In this document: positions 16,840-18,024 of the stretch, piece after piece
How the letters are laid out: each line of letters opens with the position of its first letter
Numbering within the stretch: the first letter of the stretch is position 1
NCBI GenBank assembly: GCA_964398215.1
Contig: CAYNNP010000135.1
Span: forward strand, 1 to 18,024
Length of the DNA: 18,024 nucleotides
Source of the DNA: CAYNNP01 sp964398215
Lineage (GTDB): Bacteria; Planctomycetota; Planctomycetia; Pirellulales; Pirellulaceae
Direction of reading: 5' to 3'
The notes under the pieces: model-generated
Database searches by the model: none
Told to the model about the DNA's origin: nothing
Seen by the model: the letters and a program-made list of their open reading frames with translations, nothing else
Made by a program: the position numbers and the translations under genes

Positions 16840-17396
16840 CTGGAATCCAGACTGTTCGCAAATTCATCACATGCAAACCATCAGGCGCCATCGCGCATTC
16901 ACAACCCTTCAAACCCGCAGAGTCGCATTGTTGAAACCGTAAAGTCCGCCTAGATTGATGAGCGTCTTTTTTGCCTGCAAAAAGCCTGCGTCGGTACTTG
17001 GTGACACCCCGGAAGACATGTAGTCCAAATGAGACATGCAAAATTGGCCAGCAACCCGAATGCTTTTTCTGGCCTTACTTCCGCTGAAGAACTGAATCCA
17101 ATTACGCAATGATTGTGTGGCTTTTCACACTAGATCCAACTGCCCAAAACTCAAGTCGGCGCAATGCATCGTATGTTTCGTAATCTGGGCATTGCTGCTG
17201 GTTTCAGCGTTTGGGTTTTTGATCTTTCCAGGTTACAAGAATAGATTCACAGACCAAACTTTTCGAAGAATCTTGGAACAAAGTGTGATGCACGCAAAGC
17301 CGGACTTGCATGTGGCTTAGAAGTGTTGAATCACTCGTTCCGGTTCGATGATCACGGCCGTTACCCCGCTTGTTACTTTTCACTCAACTGGATCAC
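16840..17396. other. Intergenic region upstream of the polysaccharide operon, with inverted repeats
   Basis: About 560 bp separate the operon and the DinB gene, which point away from each other, so promoters for both should lie here. I could not place a convincing -35/-10 pair. Three dyads are visible: CTTTTTTGC/GCAAAAAG around a 2-nt centre at 16966-16984; GGCCAG (17046-17051) with CTGGCC (17069-17074), enclosing a smaller AGCA/TGCT; and GTGTG/CACAC around 17115-17130. They could be regulator sites or RNA hairpins in the operon leader. No similarity to known operators is recognised. Confidence 0.45.
17117..17320 (+). CDS. Possible small membrane protein, doubtful
   Basis: A 67-codon frame starts at a GTG with no ribosome site. 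It encodes a basic N-terminus, one strongly hydrophobic helix (about residues 18-38, with VIWALLLVSAFGFLIF), and a charged tail. One membrane segment with a basic cytosolic side is what a small membrane protein would show, but a frame of this length can arise by chance, and I do not recognise the sequence. It lies between the polysaccharide operon and the DinB gene, on the DinB strand. Confidence 0.2.
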   Translation: MAFHTRSNCPKLKSAQCIVCFVIWALLLVSAFGFLIFPGYKNRFTDQTFRRILEQSVMHAKPDLHVA

Positions 17397-17924
17397 ATGA
17401 CCACTCGCCCACAAAAGCAAGAATTTGCAGACTACTACGGATCCTACATAGACCGGGTGCCTGACGGAGACCTCATTGAAATACTTGAGTCACAACTCGC
17501 GTACGTCCGCAATCTGCTCGATACCGTCGGCGAATCCAATGCAACGGTCGTTCACGCCCCTTACGCTTGGACAATCAAGCAGGTCATTGGCCACATCATT
17601 GATGTTGAGCGAGTGTTTTCCTATCGTGCGCTTCGTTGGGCCTCAGCCGATGCGCGTCCAATGATCGGAATGGAGCAAGATGATTGGATTGCCAACACCG
17701 ATTGGGCAACGCCTTCACTGGCGTCATTGCGTGATGAATTTTTGCATTGCCGCGAGTCGAATCTTCTTATGTTCAGACGATTGGCACCTAAGTCATGGGG
17801 TCTTGGGGGCGAAGCCGACGGAAGCTTCATGACAGTTCGAGCCGCCGCCTATTGCATGGTAGGCCATATTATCCATCACGGCACAATCGTCGAGTCACGC
17901 ATCGCACCATCCCTCCAAGGATGA
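17397..17924 (+). CDS. DinB-family protein (DinB/DUF664-like four-helix bundle)
   Basis: This is a 175-residue protein when started at ATG 17397, which is preferred over an in-frame TTG at 17370 because GGA lies 6 nt before it and the TTG extension adds nothing conserved. It has the DinB-fold pattern. A first helix is followed by YAWTIKQVIGHIIDVERVFSYR, where His66 is the first metal ligand. A WIANTDWATPSLASLRDEF helix follows, and the closing GHIIHHGTIVESR supplies the HxxxH pair His157 and His161. These three His usually bind Zn or Ni in the family, whose members include bacillithiol or mycothiol S-transferases and many uncharacterised proteins. The reaction is not determinable here. All three ligands are present, so metal binding is likely. 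It seems to be a single gene, with a hairpin downstream. Confidence 0.9.
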   Translation: MTTRPQKQEFADYYGSYIDRVPDGDLIEILESQLAYVRNLLDTVGESNATVVHAPYAWTIKQVIGHIIDVERVFSYRALRWASADARPMIGMEQDDWIANTDWATPSLASLRDEFLHCRESNLLMFRRLAPKSWGLGGEADGSFMTVRAAAYCMVGHIIHHGTIVESRIAPSLQG

Positions 17925-17945
17925 GAAATAATGCAGCTAAGTAGC

Positions 17946-17965
17946 CATCTCTGTCCCCAGAGATG
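17946..17965. repeat. Perfect 8-bp hairpin downstream of the DinB gene
   Basis: CATCTCTG (17946-17953) and CAGAGATG (17958-17965) form a perfect 8-bp stem with a TCCC loop, 22 nt after the DinB stop codon. No T-run follows, so it is a poor intrinsic terminator. GTAGCC occurs on both sides (17941-17946 and 17965-17970), and the following AGCCCGAC is the reverse complement of GTCGGGCT beside the palindrome at 5815. This suggests a related intergenic repeat family. Confidence 0.6.
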
Positions 17966-18024
17966 TAGCCCGACTTTGCGTCACCCAATTTCAAGAAATC
18001 CAGATCGCAAGTTCGATCAAACCA

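Noticed and set aside
16820..17109. Two minus-strand frames (73 and 66 codons) upstream of the kinase gene
   Set aside because: Poor start codons or contexts, no hydrophobic or domain pattern; likely leader sequence of the operon.
1..18024. Search for tRNA, rRNA, CRISPR arrays, insertion sequences and prophage genes
   Set aside because: No cloverleaf, regularly spaced repeat, transposase-like frame or phage structural gene was seen by eye.

Overview
The window looks like a chromosomal segment of a planctomycete, probably of the marine Rhodopirellula/Pirellulaceae type. Three things point there: an SHD1 domain joined to a PQQ-type beta-propeller, a two-helix membrane protein with a tryptophan-rich N-terminus and a TPR tail, and sulfotransferases inside a polysaccharide locus. 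Base composition is moderate, genes sit on both strands, and long operons are few outside one cluster. No rRNA, tRNA, CRISPR, transposase or phage gene is visible.

Left part (1-8012): mostly single genes. In order they are a secreted SHD1/PQQ beta-propeller protein (+), a cytosolic TPR protein (+), glucose-6-phosphate dehydrogenase zwf (-), a membrane-anchored TPR-like protein (-), a DUF937 protein with a C-terminal EF-hand-like loop (+), a membrane-anchored alpha/beta hydrolase (+), and an RdgC-like protein (-) whose 5' end is lost in an assembly gap. A hairpin with a T-run lies between the DUF937 and hydrolase genes, next to a larger imperfect palindrome.

Gap (8013-8112): exactly 100 N, the usual placeholder for unknown length. 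The RdgC-like gene lacks more N-terminal sequence than 100 bp would hold, so the real gap is probably longer.

Right part (8113-16839): one operon-like block of six minus-strand genes for surface polysaccharide. In transcription order they are a Wzz/GumC chain-length regulator fused to a BY-kinase, a polyprenyl-phosphate sugar-1-phosphate transferase, a Wzy-like membrane protein, two tandem sulfotransferases and a Wzx-type flippase. Together they cover initiation on undecaprenyl phosphate, modification with sulfate, flipping, polymerisation and phosphorylation-dependent length control. This suggests a sulfated exopolysaccharide or capsule. No elongating glycosyltransferase and no outer-membrane exporter is seen; they may lie in the gap or elsewhere.

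Right end (16840-18024): a roughly 560-bp intergenic region with small inverted repeats, then a DinB-family protein (+) followed by a perfect 8-bp hairpin. The sulfated-polysaccharide cluster is the most interesting unit. I see no convincing evidence for a wholly new kind of system.
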